From positions 1,860,001-1,924,000 of the forward strand of contig JAJQJQ010000002.1 of the NCBI GenBank assembly GCA_028622995.1: a stretch of DNA of 64,000 nucleotides, read 5' to 3'. Both the position numbers and the translations under genes were made by a program. The stretch comes from Panagrolaimus kolymaensis (lineage: Eukaryota > Nematoda > Chromadorea > Rhabditida > Panagrolaimidae). This document shows, in pieces, positions 25,101-38,889 of the stretch. How positions within the stretch are numbered: the stretch's first letter is position 1; each line of letters starts with the position of its first letter. Under the pieces are notes generated by a model. That model did no database searches. It had not been told where the DNA came from and saw only the letters and a program-made list of their open reading frames with translations.

Positions 25101-27230
25101 TATTAAAATACATTACTCAAAGTAATTTAGTCGCTCGGCTAGATTTAAATTTTTGCGGATTGAAAAATTTGTTTTTTCATTTTTTTATAAAACATAAATT
25201 TCGATTGAAGTTGAGGACGTTCTGTTTAGAATGGTAGCTGAATGGCTGCTATTAAAATACATTACTCAAAGTAATTTAGTCGCTCGGCTAGATTTAAATT
25301 TTTGCGGATTGAAAAATTTGTTTTTTCATTTTTTTATAAAACATAAATTTCGATTGAAGTTGAGGACGTTCTGTTTAGAATGGTAGCTGAATGGCTGCTA
25401 TTAAAATACATTACTCAAAGTAATTTAGTCGCTCGGCTAGATTTAAATTTTTGCGGATTGAAAAATTTGTTTTTTTCTTTTTTTTTTTAAATAAAAATAA
25501 ATATTTCGATTGAAGTTGAGGACGTTCTGTTTAGAATGGTAGCTGAATGGCTGCTATTAAAATACATTACTCAAAGTAATTTAGTCGCTCGGCTAGATTT
25601 AAATTTTTGCGGATTGAAAAATTTGTTTTTTTCTTTTTTTTTTTAAATAAAAATAAATATTTCGATTGAAGTTGAGGACGTTCTGTTTAGAATGGTAGCT
25701 GAATGGCTGCTATTAAAATACATTACTCAAAGTAATTTAGTCGCTCGGCTAGATTTAAATTTTTGCGGATTGAAAAATTTGTTTTTTTCTTTTTTTTTTT
25801 AAATAAAAATAAATATTTCGATTGAAGTTGAGGACGTTCTGTTTAGAATGGTAGCTGAATGGCTGCTATTAAAATACATTACTCAAAGTAATTTAGTCGC
25901 TCGGCTAGATTTAAATTTTTGCGGATTGAAAAATTTGTTTTTTCATTTTTTTATAAATCATAAATTTCGATTGAAGTTGAGGACGTTCTGTTTAGAATGG
26001 TAGCTGAATGGCTGCTATTAAAATACATTACTCAAAGTAATTTAGTCGCTCGGCTAGATTTAAATTTTTGCGGATTGAAAAATTTGTTTTTTTCTTTTTT
26101 TTTTTAAATAAAAATAAATATTTCGATTGAAGTTGAGGACGTTCTGTTTAGAATGGTAGCTGAATGGCTGCTATTAAAATACATTACTCAAAGTAATTTA
26201 GTCGCTCGGCTAGATTTAAATTTTTGCGGATTGAAAAATTTGTTTTTTCATTTTTTTATAAAACATAAATTTCGATTGAAGTTGAGGACGTTCTGTTTAG
26301 AATGGTAGCTGAATGGCTGCTATTAAAATACATTACTCAAAGTAATTTAGTCGCTCGGCTAGATTTAAATTTTTGCGGATTGAAAAATTTGTTTTTTTCT
26401 TTTTTTTTTTAAATAAAAATAAATATTTCGATTGAAGTTGAGGACGTTCTGTTTAGAATGGTAGCTGAATGGCTGCTATTAAAATACATTACTCAAAGTA
26501 ATTTAGTCGCTCGGCTAGATTTAAATTTTTGCGGATTGAAAAATTTGTTTTTTTCTTTTTTTTTTTAAATAAAAATAAATATTTCGATTGAAGTTGAGGA
26601 CGTTCTGTTTAGAATGGTAGCTGAATGGCTGCTATTAAAATACATTACTCAAAGTAATTTAGTCGCTCGGCTAGATTTAAATTTTTGCGGATTGAAAAAT
26701 TTGTTTTTTTCTTTTTTTTTTAAAATAAAAATAAATATTTCGATTGAAGTTGAGGACGTTCTGTTTAGAATGGTAGCTGAATGGCTGCTATTAAAATACA
26801 TTACTCAAAGTAATTTAGTCGCTCGGCTAGATTTAAATTTTTGCGGATTGAAAAATTTGTTTTTTCATTTTTTTATAAATCATAAATTTCGATTGAAGTT
26901 GAGGACGTTCTGTTTAGAATGGTAGCTGAATGGCTGCTATTAAAATACATTACTCAAAGTAATTTAGTCGCTCGGCTAGATTTAAATTTTTGCGGATTGA
27001 AAAATTTGTTTTTTTCTTTTTTTTTTTAAATAAAAATAAATATTTCGATTGAAGTTGAGGACGTTCTGTTTAGAATGGTAGCTGAATGGCTGCTATTAAA
27101 ATACATTACTCAAAGTAATTTAGTCGCTCGGCTAGATTTAAATTTTTGCGGATTGAAAAATTTGTTTTTTTCTTTTTTTTTTTAAATAAAAATAAATATT
27201 TCGATTGAAGTTGAGGACGTTCTGTTTAGA

Positions 27231-28240
27231 ATGGTAGATGAATGGCTGCTATTAAAATACATTACTCAAAGTAATTTAGTCGCTCGGCTAGATTTAAATT
27301 TTTGCGGATTGAAAAATTTTTTTTTTTCTTTTTTTTTTTAAATAAAAATAAATATTTCGATTGAAGTTGAGGACGTTCTGTTTAGAATGGTAGATGAATG
27401 GCTGCTATTAAAATACATTACTCAAAGTAATTTAGTCGCTCGGCTAGATTTAAATTTTTGCGGATTGAAAAATTTGTTTTTTTCTTTTTTTTTTAAAATG
27501 AAAATAAATATTTCGATTGAAGTTGAGGACGTTCTGTTTAGAATGGTAGCTGAATGGCTGCTATTAAAATACATTACTCAAAGTAATTTAGTCGCTCGGC
27601 TAGATTTAAATTTTTGCGGATTGAAAAATTTGTTTTTTCATTTTTTTATAAAACATAAATTTCGATTGAAGTTGAGGACGTTCTGTTTAGAATGGTAGCT
27701 GAATGGCTGCTATTAAAATACATTACTCAAAGTAATTTAGTCGCTCGGCTAGATTTAAATTTTTGCGGATTGAAAAATTTGTTTTTTTCTTTTTTTTTTT
27801 AAATAAAAATAAATATTTCGATTGAAGTTGAGGACGTTCTGTTTAGAATGGTAGATGAATGGCTGCTATTAAAATACATTACTCAAAGTAATTTAGTCGC
27901 TCGGCTAGATTTAAATTTTTGCGGATTGAAAAATTTTTTTTTTTCTTTTTTTTTTTAAATAAAAATAAATATTTCGATTGAAGTTGAGGACGTTCTGTTT
28001 AGAATGGTAGATGAATGGCTGCTATTAAAATACATTACTCAAAGTAATTTAGTCGCTCGGCTAGATTTAAATTTTTGCGGATTGAAAAATTTGTTTTTTT
28101 CTTTTTTTTTTAAAATAAAAATAAATATTTCGATTGAAGTTGAGGACGTTTTGTTTAGAATGGTAGCTGAATGGCTGCTATTAAAATACATTACTCAAAG
28201 TAATTTAGTCGCTCGGCTAGATTTAAATTTTTGCGGATTG
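27231..28240 (+). repeat. Higher-order repeat, 4-mer of 617 bp, about 1.6 copies
   Basis: Paired GATGAATGG cores (C to A in GCTGAATGG) recur 617 bp apart, and the G-to-T change that lengthens the T tract is at 27320 and 27937, also 617 bp apart. 617 equals three 156 and one 149 bp units. The second copy diverges when a long linker replaces the short linker near 28.25 kb. A unique GTTTTG core variant lies at 28151. Edges are approximate. Confidence 0.7.
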
Positions 28241-30112
28241 AAAAATTTGTTTTTTTCTTTTTTTTTTTAAATAAAAATAAATATTTCGATTGAAGTTGAG
28301 GACGTTCTGTTTAGAATGGTAGCTGAATGGCTGCTATTAAAATACATTACTCAAAGTAATTTAGTCGCTCGGCTAGATTTAAATTTTTGCGGATTGAAAA
28401 ATTTGTTTTTTTCTTTTTTTTTTTAAATAAAAATAAATATTTCGATTGAAGTTGAGGACGTTCTGTTTAGAATGGTAGCTGAATGGCTGCTATTAAAATA
28501 CATTACTCAAAGTAATTTAGTCGCTCGGCTAGATTTAAATTTTTGCGGATTGAAAAATTTGTTTTTTCATTTTTTTATAAAACATAAATTTCGATTGAAG
28601 TTGAGGACGTTCTGTTTAGAATGGTAGCTGAATGGCTGCTATTAAAATACATTACTCAAAGTAATTTAGTCGCTCGGCTAGATTTAAATTTTTGCGGATT
28701 GAAAAATTTGTTTTTTTCTTTTTTTTTTTAAATAAAAATAAATATTTCGATTGAAGTTGAGGACGTTCTGTTTAGAATGGTAGCTGAATGGCTGCTATTA
28801 AAATACATTACTCAAAGTAATTTAGTCGCTCGGCTAGATTTAAATTTTTGCGGATTGAAAAATTTGTTTTTTTCTTTTTTTTTTTTAAATAAAAATAAAT
28901 ATTTCGATTGAAGTTGAGGACGTTCTGTTTAGAATGGTAGCTGAATGGCTGCTATTAAAATACATTACTCAAAGTAATTTAGTCGCTCGGCTAGATTTAA
29001 ATTTTTGCGGATTGAAAAATTTGTTTTTTTCTTTTTTTTTTAAAATAAAAATAAATATTTCGATTGAAGTTGAGGACGTTCTGTTTAGAATGGTAGCTGA
29101 ATGGCTGCTATTAAAATACATTACTCAAAGTAATTTAGTCGCTCGGCTAGATTTAAATTTTTGCGGATTGAAAAATTTGTTTTTTTCTTTTTTTTTTTAA
29201 ATAAAAATAAATATTTCGATTGAAGTTGAGGACGTTCTGTTTAGAATGGTAGCTGAATGGCTGCTATTAAAATACATTACTCAAAGTAATTTAGTCGCTC
29301 GGCTAGATTTAAATTTTTGCGGATTGAAAAATTTGTTTTTTCATTTTTTTATAAAACATAAATTTCGATTGAAGTTGAGGACGTTCTGTTTAGAATGGTA
29401 GCTGAATGGCTGCTATTAAAATACATTACTCAAAGTAATTTAGTCGCTCGGCTAGATTTAAATTTTTGCGGATTGAAAAATTTGTTTTTTTCTTTTTTTT
29501 TTTAAATAAAAATAAATATTTCGATTGAAGTTGAGGACGTTCTGTTTAGAATGGTAGCTGAATGGCTGCTATTAAAATACATTACTCAAAGTAATTTAGT
29601 CGCTCGGCTAGATTTAAATTTTTGCGGATTGAAAAATTTGTTTTTTTCTTTTTTTTTTTAAATAAAAATAAATATTTCGATTGAAGTTGAGGACGTTCTG
29701 TTTAGAATGGTAGCTGAATGGCTGCTATTAAAATACATTACTCAAAGTAATTTAGTCGCTCGGCTAGATTTAAATTTTTGCGGATTGAAAAATTTGTTTT
29801 TTTCTTTTTTTTTTAAAATAAAAATAAATATTTCGATTGAAGTTGAGGACGTTCTGTTTAGAATGGTAGCTGAATGGCTGCTATTAAAATACATTACTCA
29901 AAGTAATTTAGTCGCTCGGCTAGATTTAAATTTTTGCGGATTGAAAAATTTGTTTTTTCATTTTTTTATAAAACATAAATTTCGATTGAAGTTGAGGACG
30001 TTCTGTTTAGAATGGTAGCTGAATGGCTGCTATTAAAATACATTACTCAAAGTAATTTAGTCGCTCGGCTAGATTTAAATTTTTGCGGATTGAAAAATTT
30101 GTTTTTTTCTTT

Positions 30113-32890
30113 TTTTTTTTAAATAAAAATAAATATTTCGATTGAAGTTGAGGACGTTCTGTTTAGAATGGTAGCTGAATGGCTGCTATTAAAATACATT
30201 ACTCAAGAAATTTAGTCGCTCGGCTAGATTTAAATTTTTGCGGATTGAAAAATTTGTTTTTTTCTTTTTTTTTTTAAATAAAAATAAATATTTCGATTGA
30301 AGTTGAGGACGTTCTGTTTAGAATGGTAGCTGAATGGCTGCTATTAAAATACATTACTCAAAGTAATTTAGTCGCTCGGCTAGATTTAAATTTTTGCGGA
30401 TTGAAAAATTTGTTTTTTTCTTTTTTTTTTTAAATAAAAATAAATATTTCGATTGAAGTTGAGGACGTTCTGTTTAGAATGGTAGCTGAATGGCTGCTAT
30501 TAAAATACATTACTCAAAGTAATTTAGTCGCTCGGCTAGATTTAAATTTTTGCGGATTGAAAAATTTGTTTTTTCATTTTTTTATAAAACATAAATTTCG
30601 ATTGAAGTTGAGGACGTTCTGTTTAGAATGGTAGATGAATGGCTGCTATTAAAATACATTACTCAAAGTAATTTAGTCGCTCGGCTAGATTTAAATTTTT
30701 GCGGATTGAAAAATTTGTTTTTTTCTTTTTTTTTTTAAATAAAAATAAATATTTCGATTGAAGTTGAGGACGTTCTGTTTAGAATGGTAGCTGAATGGCT
30801 GCTATTAAAATACATTACTCAAAGTAATTTAGTCGCTCGGCTAGATTTAAATTTTTGCGGATTGAAAAATTTGTTTTTTTCTTTTTTTTTTAAAATAAAA
30901 ATAAATATTTCGATTGAAGTTGAGGACGTTCTGTTTAGAATGGTAGCTGAATGGCTGCTATTAAAATACATTACTCAAAGTAATTTAGTCGCTCGGCTAG
31001 ATTTAAATTTTTGCGGATTGAAAAATTTGTTTTTTCATTTTTTTATAAAACATAAATTTCGATTGAAGTTGAGGACGTTCTGTTTAGAATGGTAGCTGAA
31101 TGGCTGCTATTAAAATACATTACTCAAAATAATTTAGTCGCTCGGCTAGATTTAAATTTTTGCGGATTGAAAAATTTGTTTTTTTCTTTTTTTTTTTAAA
31201 TAAAAATAAATATTTCGATTGAAGTTGAGGACGTTCTGTTTAGAATGGTAGCTGAATGGCTGCTATTAAAATACATTACTCAAAGTAATTTAGTCGCTCG
31301 GCTAGATTTAAATTTTTGCGGATTGAAAAATTTGTTTTTTCATTTTTTTATAAAACATAAATTTCGATTGAAGTTGAGGACGTTCTGTTTAGAATGGTAG
31401 CTGAATGGCTGCTATTAAAATACATTACTCAAAGTAATTTAGTCGCTCGGCTAGATTTAAATTTTTGCGGATTGAAAAATTTGTTTTTTCATTTTTTTAT
31501 AAAACATAAATTTCGATTGAAGTTGAGGACGTTCTGTTTAGAATGGTAGCTGAATGGCTGCTATTAAAATACATTACTCAAAGTAATTTAGTCGCTCGGC
31601 TAGATTTAAATTTTTGCGGATTGAAAAATTTGTTTTTTCATTTTTTTATAAAACATAAATTTCGATTGAAGTTGAGGACGTTCTGTTTAGAATGGTAGCT
31701 GAATGGCTGCTATTAAAATACATTACTCAAAATAATTTAGTCGCTCGGCTAGATTTAAATTTTTGCGGATTGAAAAATTTGTTTTTTTCTTTTTTTTTTT
31801 AAATAAAAATAAATATTTCGATTGAAGTTGAGGACGTTCTGTTTAGAATGGTAGCTGAATGGCTGCTATTAAAATACATTACTCAAAGTAATTTAGTCGC
31901 TCGGCTAGATTTAAATTTTTGCGGATTGAAAAATTTGTTTTTTCATTTTTTTATAAAACATAAATTTCGATTGAAGTTGAGGACGTTCTGTTTAGAATGG
32001 TAGCTGAATGGCTGCTATTAAAATACATTACTCAAAGTAATTTAGTCGCTCGGCTAGATTTAAATTTTTGCGGATTGAAAAATTTGTTTTTTTCTTTTTT
32101 TTTTTAAATAAAAATAAATATTTCGATTGAAGTTGAGGACGTTCTGTTTAGAATGGTAGCTGAATGGCTGCTATTAAAATACATTACTCAAAGTAATTTA
32201 GTCGCTCGGCTAGATTTAAATTTTTGCGGATTGAAAAATTTGTTTTTTTCTTTTTTTTTTAAAATAAAAATAAATATTTCGATTGAAGTTGAGGACGTTC
32301 TGTTTAGAATGGTAGCTGAATGGCTGCTATTAAAATACATTACTCAAGAAATTTAGTCGCTCGGCTAGATTTAAATTTTTGCGGATTGAAAAATTTGTTT
32401 TTTTCTTTTTTTTTTTAAATAAAAATAAATATTTCGATTGAAGTTGAGGACGTTCTGTTTAGAATGGTAGCTGAATGGCTGCTATTAAAATACATTACTC
32501 AAAGTAATTTAGTCGCTCGGCTAGATTTAAATTTTTGCGGATTGAAAAATTTGTTTTTTTCTTTTTTTTTTTAAATAAAAATAAATATTTCGATTGAAGT
32601 TGAGGACGTTCTGTTTAGAATGGTAGCTGAATGGCTGCTATTAAAATACATTACTCAAAGTAATTTAGTCGCTCGGCTAGATTTAAATTTTTGCGGATTG
32701 AAAAATTTGTTTTTTCATTTTTTTATAAAACATAAATTTCGATTGAAGTTGAGGACGTTCTGTTTAGAATGGTAGATGAATGGCTGCTATTAAAATACAT
32801 TACTCAAAGTAATTTAGTCGCTCGGCTAGATTTAAATTTTTGCGGATTGAAAAATTTGTTTTTTTCTTTTTTTTTTTAAATAAAAATAAA
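30113..32890 (+). repeat. Duplicated five-monomer block, offset 2141 bp, marked by a 1-bp-shorter core
   Basis: Only two units have ACTCAAGAAATTTAG instead of ACTCAAAGTAATTTAG, at 30201 and 32342, 2141 bp apart. The change makes the core 1 bp shorter and destroys the dyad. Each is followed by the same order: L, L, S, GATGAATGG-L. The match ends near 30.89/33.03 kb, where a T-to-A linker change appears in one copy only. Between them lie CTCAAAAT units at 31121 and 31724 (603 bp apart, one L plus three S). Confidence 0.72.
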
Positions 32891-33239
32891 TATTTCGATT
32901 GAAGTTGAGGACGTTCTGTTTAGAATGGTAGCTGAATGGCTGCTATTAAAATACATTACTCAAAGTAATTTAGTCGCTCGGCTAGATTTAAATTTTTGCG
33001 GATTGAAAAATTTGTTTTTTTCTTTTTTTTTTTAAATAAAAATAAATATTTCGATTGAAGTTGAGGACGTTCTGTTTAGAATGGTAGCTGAATGGCTGCT
33101 ATTAAAATACATTACTCAAAGTAATTTAGTCGCTCGGCTAGATTTAAATTTTTGCGGATTGAAAAATTTGTTTTTTCATTTTTTTATAAAACATAAATTT
33201 CGATTGAAGTTGAGGACGTTCTGTTTAGAATGGTAGCTG

Positions 33240-36200
33240 AATGGCTGCTATTAAAATACATTACTCAAAATAATTTAGTCGCTCGGCTAGATTTAAATTT
33301 TTGCGGATTGAAAAATTTGTTTTTTTCTTTTTTTTTTTAAATAAAAATAAATATTTCGATTGAAGTTGAGGACGTTCTGTTTAGAATGGTAGCTGAATGG
33401 CTGCTATTAAAATACATTACTCAAAGTAATTTAGTCGCTCGGCTAGATTTAAATTTTTGCGGATTGAAAAATTTGTTTTTTCATTTTTTTATAAAACATA
33501 AATTTCGATTGAAGTTGAGGACGTTCTGTTTAGAATGGTAGCTGAATGGCTGCTATTAAAATACATTACTCAAAGTAATTTAGTCGCTCGGCTAGATTTA
33601 AATTTTTGCGGATTGAAAAATTTGTTTTTTCATTTTTTTATAAAACATAAATTTCGATTGAAGTTGAGGACGTTCTGTTTAGAATGGTAGCTGAATGGCT
33701 GCTATTAAAATACATTACTCAAAATAATTTAGTCGCTCGGCTAGATTTAAATTTTTGCGGATTGAAAAATTTGTTTTTTTCTTTTTTTTTTTAAATAAAA
33801 ATAAATATTTCGATTGAAGTTGAGGACGTTCTGTTTAGAATGGTAGCTGAATGGCTGCTATTAAAATACATTACTCAAAGTAATTTAGTCGCTCGGCTAG
33901 ATTTAAATTTTTGCGGATTGAAAAATTTGTTTTTTTCTTTTTTTTTTAAAATAAAAATAAATATTTCGATTGAAGTTGAGGACGTTCTGTTTAGAATGGT
34001 AGCTGAATGGCTGCTATTAAAATACATTACTCAAAGTAATTTAGTCGCTCGGCTAGATTTAAATTTTTGCGGATTGAAAAATTTGTTTTTTTCTTTTTTT
34101 TTTTAAATAAAAATAAATATTTCGATTGAAGTTGAGGACGTTCTGTTTAGAATGGTAGCTGAATGGCTGCTATTAAAATACATTACTCAAAGTAATTTAG
34201 TCGCTCGGCTAGATTTAAATTTTTGCGGATTGAAAAATTTGTTTTTTTCTTTTTTTTTTAAAATAAAAATAAATATTTCGATTGAAGTTGAGGACGTTCT
34301 GTTTAGAATGGTAGCTGAATGGCTGCTATTAAAATACATTACTCAAAGTAATTTAGTCGCTCGGCTAGATTTAAATTTTTGCGGATTGAAAAATTTGTTT
34401 TTTCATTTTTTTATAAAACATAAATTTCGATTGAAGTTGAGGACGTTCTGTTTAGAATGGTAGCTGAATGGCTGCTATTAAAATACATTACTCAAAGTAA
34501 TTTAGTCGCTCGGCTAGATTTAAATTTTTGCGGATTGAAAAATTTGTTTTTTCATTTTTTTATAAAACATAAATTTCGATTGAAGTTGAGGACGTTCTGT
34601 TTAGAATGGTAGATGAATGTCTGCTATTAAAATACATTACTCAAAGTAATTTAGTCGCTCGGCTAGATTTAAATTTTTGCGGATTGAAAAATTTGTTTTT
34701 TCATTTTTTTATAAAACATAAATTTCGATTGAAGTTGAGGACGTTCTGTTTAGAATGGTAGCTGAATGGCTGCTATTAAAATACATTACTCAAAATAATT
34801 TAGTCGCTCGGCTAGATTTAAATTTTTGCGGATTGAAAAATTTGTTTTTTTCTTTTTTTTTTTAAATAAAAATAAATATTTCGATTGAAGTTGAGGACGT
34901 TCTGTTTAGAATGGTAGCTGAATGGCTGCTATTAAAATACATTACTCAAAGTAATTTAGTCGCTCGGCTAGATTTAAATTTTTGCGGATTGAAAAATTTG
35001 TTTTTTCATTTTTTTATAAAACATAAATTTCGATTGAAGTTGAGGACGTTCTGTTTAGAATGGTAGCTGAATGGCTGCTATTAAAATACATTACTCAAAA
35101 TAATTTAGTCGCTCGGCTAGATTTAAATTTTTGCGGATTGAAAAATTTGTTTTTTTCTTTTTTTTTTTAAATAAAAATAAATATTTCGATTGAAGTTGAG
35201 GACGTTCTGTTTAGAATGGTAGCTGAATGGCTGCTATTAAAATACATTACTCAAAGTAATTTAGTCGCTCGGCTAGATTTAAATTTTTGCGGATTGAAAA
35301 ATTTGTTTTTTCATTTTTTTATAAAACATAAATTTCGATTGAAGTTGAGGACGTTCTGTTTAGAATGGTAGCTGAATGGCTGCTATTAAAATACATTACT
35401 CAAAGTAATTTAGTCGCTCGGCTAGATTTAAATTTTTGCGGATTGAAAAATTTGTTTTTTCATTTTTTTATAAAACATAAATTTCGATTGAAGTTGAGGA
35501 CGTTCTGTTTAGAATGGTAGCTGAATGGCTGCTATTAAAATACATTACTCAAAATAATTTAGTCGCTCGGCTAGATTTAAATTTTTGCGGATTGAAAAAT
35601 TTGTTTTTTTCTTTTTTTTTTTAAATAAAAATAAATATTTCGATTGAAGTTGAGGACGTTCTGTTTAGAATGGTAGCTGAATGGCTGCTATTAAAATACA
35701 TTACTCAAAGTAATTTAGTCGCTCGGCTAGATTTAAATTTTTGCGGATTGAAAAATTTGTTTTTTCATTTTTTTATAAAACATAAATTTCGATTGAAGTT
35801 GAGGACGTTCTGTTTAGAATGGTAGCTGAATGGCTGCTATTAAAATACATTACTCAAAGTAATTTAGTCGCTCGGCTAGATTTAAATTTTTGCGGATTGA
35901 AAAATTTGTTTTTTCATTTTTTTATAAAACATAAATTTCGATTGAAGTTGAGGACGTTCTGTTTAGAATGGTAGCTGAATGGCTGCTATTAAAATACATT
36001 ACTCAAAGTAATTTAGTCGCTCGGCTAGATTTAAATTTTTGCGGATTGAAAAATTTGTTTTTTTCTTTTTTTTTTAAAATAAAAATAAATATTTCGATTG
36101 AAGTTGAGGACGTTCTGTTTAGAATGGTAGCTGAATGGCTGCTATTAAAATACATTACTCAAAATAATTTAGTCGCTCGGCTAGATTTAAATTTTTGCGG
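33240..36200 (+). repeat. CTCAAAAT-marked short higher-order repeats (305, 454, 610 bp)
   Basis: The CTCAAAAT variant starts at 33262, 33716, 34787, 35092, 35546 and 36156. Neighbouring spacings are 454 (L+S+S), 305 (L+S) and 610 bp (two L, two S), so this block is built from one long unit followed by a variable number of short ones. The variant changes the right arm of the core dyad from AGTAAT to AATAAT. Confidence 0.7.
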
Positions 36201-38889
36201 ATTGAAAAATTTGTTTTTTTCTTTTTTTTTTTAAATAAAAATAAATATTTCGATTGAAGTTGAGGACGTTCTGTTTAGAATGGTAGCTGAATGGCTGCTA
36301 TTAAAATACATTACTCAAAGTAATTTAGTCGCTCGGCTAGATTTAAATTTTTGCGGATTGAAAAATTTGTTTTTTCATTTTTTTATAAAACATAAATTTC
36401 GATTGAAGTTGAGGACGTTCTGTTTAGAATGGTAGCTGAATGGCTGCTATTAAAATACATTACTCAAAGTAATTTAGTCGCTCGGCTAGATTTAAATTTT
36501 TGCGGATTGAAAAATTTGTTTTTTTCTTTTTTTTTTTAAATAAAAATAAATATTTCGATTGAAGTTGAGGACGTTCTGTTTAGAATGGTAGCTGAATGGC
36601 TGCTATTAAAATACATTACTCAAAGTAATTTAGTCGCTCGGCTAGATTTAAATTTTTGCGGATTGAAAAATTTGTTTTTTTCTTTTTTTTTTAAAATAAA
36701 AATAAATATTTCGATTGAAGTTGAGGACGTTCTGTTTAGAATGGTAGCTGAATGGCTGCTATTAAAATACATTACTCAAAGTAATTTAGTCGCTCGGCTA
36801 GATTTAAATTTTTGCGGATTGAAAAATTTGTTTTTTCATTTTTTTATAAAACATAAATTTCGATTGAAGTTGAGGACGTTCTGTTTAGAATGGTAGCTGA
36901 ATGGCTGCTATTAAAATACATTACTCAAAGTAATTTAGTCGCTCGGCTAGATTTAAATTTTTGCGGATTGAAAAATTTGTTTTTTCATTTTTTTATAAAA
37001 CATAAATTTCGATTGAAGTTGAGGACGTTCTGTTTAGAATGGTAGCTGAATGGCTGCTATTAAAATACATTACTCAAAGTAATTTAGTCGCTCGGCTAGA
37101 TTTAAATTTTTGCGGATTGAAAAATTTGTTTTTTCATTTTTTTATAAAACATAAATTTCGATTGAAGTTGAGGACGTTCTGTTTAGAATGGTAGATGAAT
37201 GTCTGCTATTAAAATACATTACTCAAAGTAATTTAGTCGCTCGGCTAGATTTAAATTTTTGCGGATTGAAAAATTTGTTTTTTTCTTTTTTATTTTAAAT
37301 AAAAATAAATATTTCGATTGAAGTTGAGGACGTTCTGTTTAGAATGGTAGCTGAATGGCTGCTATTAAAATACATTACTCAAAGTAATTTAGTCGCTCGG
37401 CTAGATTTAAATTTTTGCGGATTGAAAAATTTGTTTTTTCATTTTTTTATAAAACATAAATTTCGATTGAAGTTGAGGACGTTCTGTTTAGAATGGTAGC
37501 TGAATGGCTGCTATTAAAATACATTACTCAAAGTAATTTAGTCGCTCGGCTAGATTTAAATTTTTGCGGATTGAAAAATTTGTTTTTTCATTTTTTTATA
37601 AAACATAAATTTCGATTGAAGTTGAGGACGTTCTGTTTAGAATGGTAGATGAATGTCTGCTATTAAAATACATTACTCAAAATAATTTAGTCGCTCGGCT
37701 AGATTTAAATTTTTGCGGATTGAAAAATTTGTTTTTTTCTTTTTTTTTTTAAATAAAAATAAATATTTCGATTGAAGTTGAGGACGTTCTGTTTAGAATG
37801 GTAGCTGAATGGCTGCTATTAAAATACATTACTCAAAGTAATTTAGTCGCTCGGCTAGATTTAAATTTTTGCGGATTGAAAAATTTGTTTTTTTCTTTTT
37901 TTTTTTAAATAAAAATAAATATTTCGATTGAAGTTGAGGACGTTCTGTTTAGAATGGTAGCTGAATGGCTGCTATTAAAATACATTACTCAAAGTAATTT
38001 AGTCGCTCGGCTAGATTTAAATTTTTGCGGATTGAAAAATTTGTTTTTTTCTTTTTTTTTTTAAATAAAAATAAATATTTCGATTGAAGTTGAGGACGTT
38101 CTGTTTAGAATGGTAGCTGAATGGCTGCTATTAAAATACATTACTCAAAGTAATTTAGTCGCTCGGCTAGATTTAAATTTTTGCGGATTGAAAAATTTGT
38201 TTTTTTCTTTTTTTTTTTAAATAAAAATAAATATTTCGATTGAAGTTGAGGACGTTCTGTTTAGAATGGTAGCTGAATGGCTGCTATTAAAATACATTAC
38301 TCAAAGTAATTTAGTCGCTCGGCTAGATTTAAATTTTTGCGGATTGAAAAATTTGTTTTTTCATTTTTTTATAAAACATAAATTTCGATTGAAGTTGAGG
38401 ACGTTCTGTTTAGAATGGTAGCTGAATGGCTGCTATTAAAATACATTACTCAAAGTAATTTAGTCGCTCGGCTAGATTTAAATTTTTGCGGATTGAAAAA
38501 TTTGTTTTTTTCTTTTTTTTTTTAAATAAAAATAAATATTTCGATTGAAGTTGAGGACGTTCTGTTTAGAATGGTAGCTGAAAGGCTGCTATTAAAATAC
38601 ATTACTCAAAGTAATTTAGTCGCTCGGCTAGATTTAAATTTTTGCGGATTGAAAAATTTGTTTTTTTCTTTTTTTTTTTAAATAAAAATAAATATTTCGA
38701 TTGAAGTTGAGGACGTTCTGTTTAGAATGGTAGCTGAATGGCTGCTATTAAAATACATTACTCAAAGTAATTTAGTCGCTCGGCTAGATTTAAATTTTTG
38801 CGGATTGAAAAATTTGTTTTTTTCTTTTTTTTTTTAAATAAAAATAAATATTTCGATTGAAGTTGAGGACGTTCTGTTTAGAATGGTAG

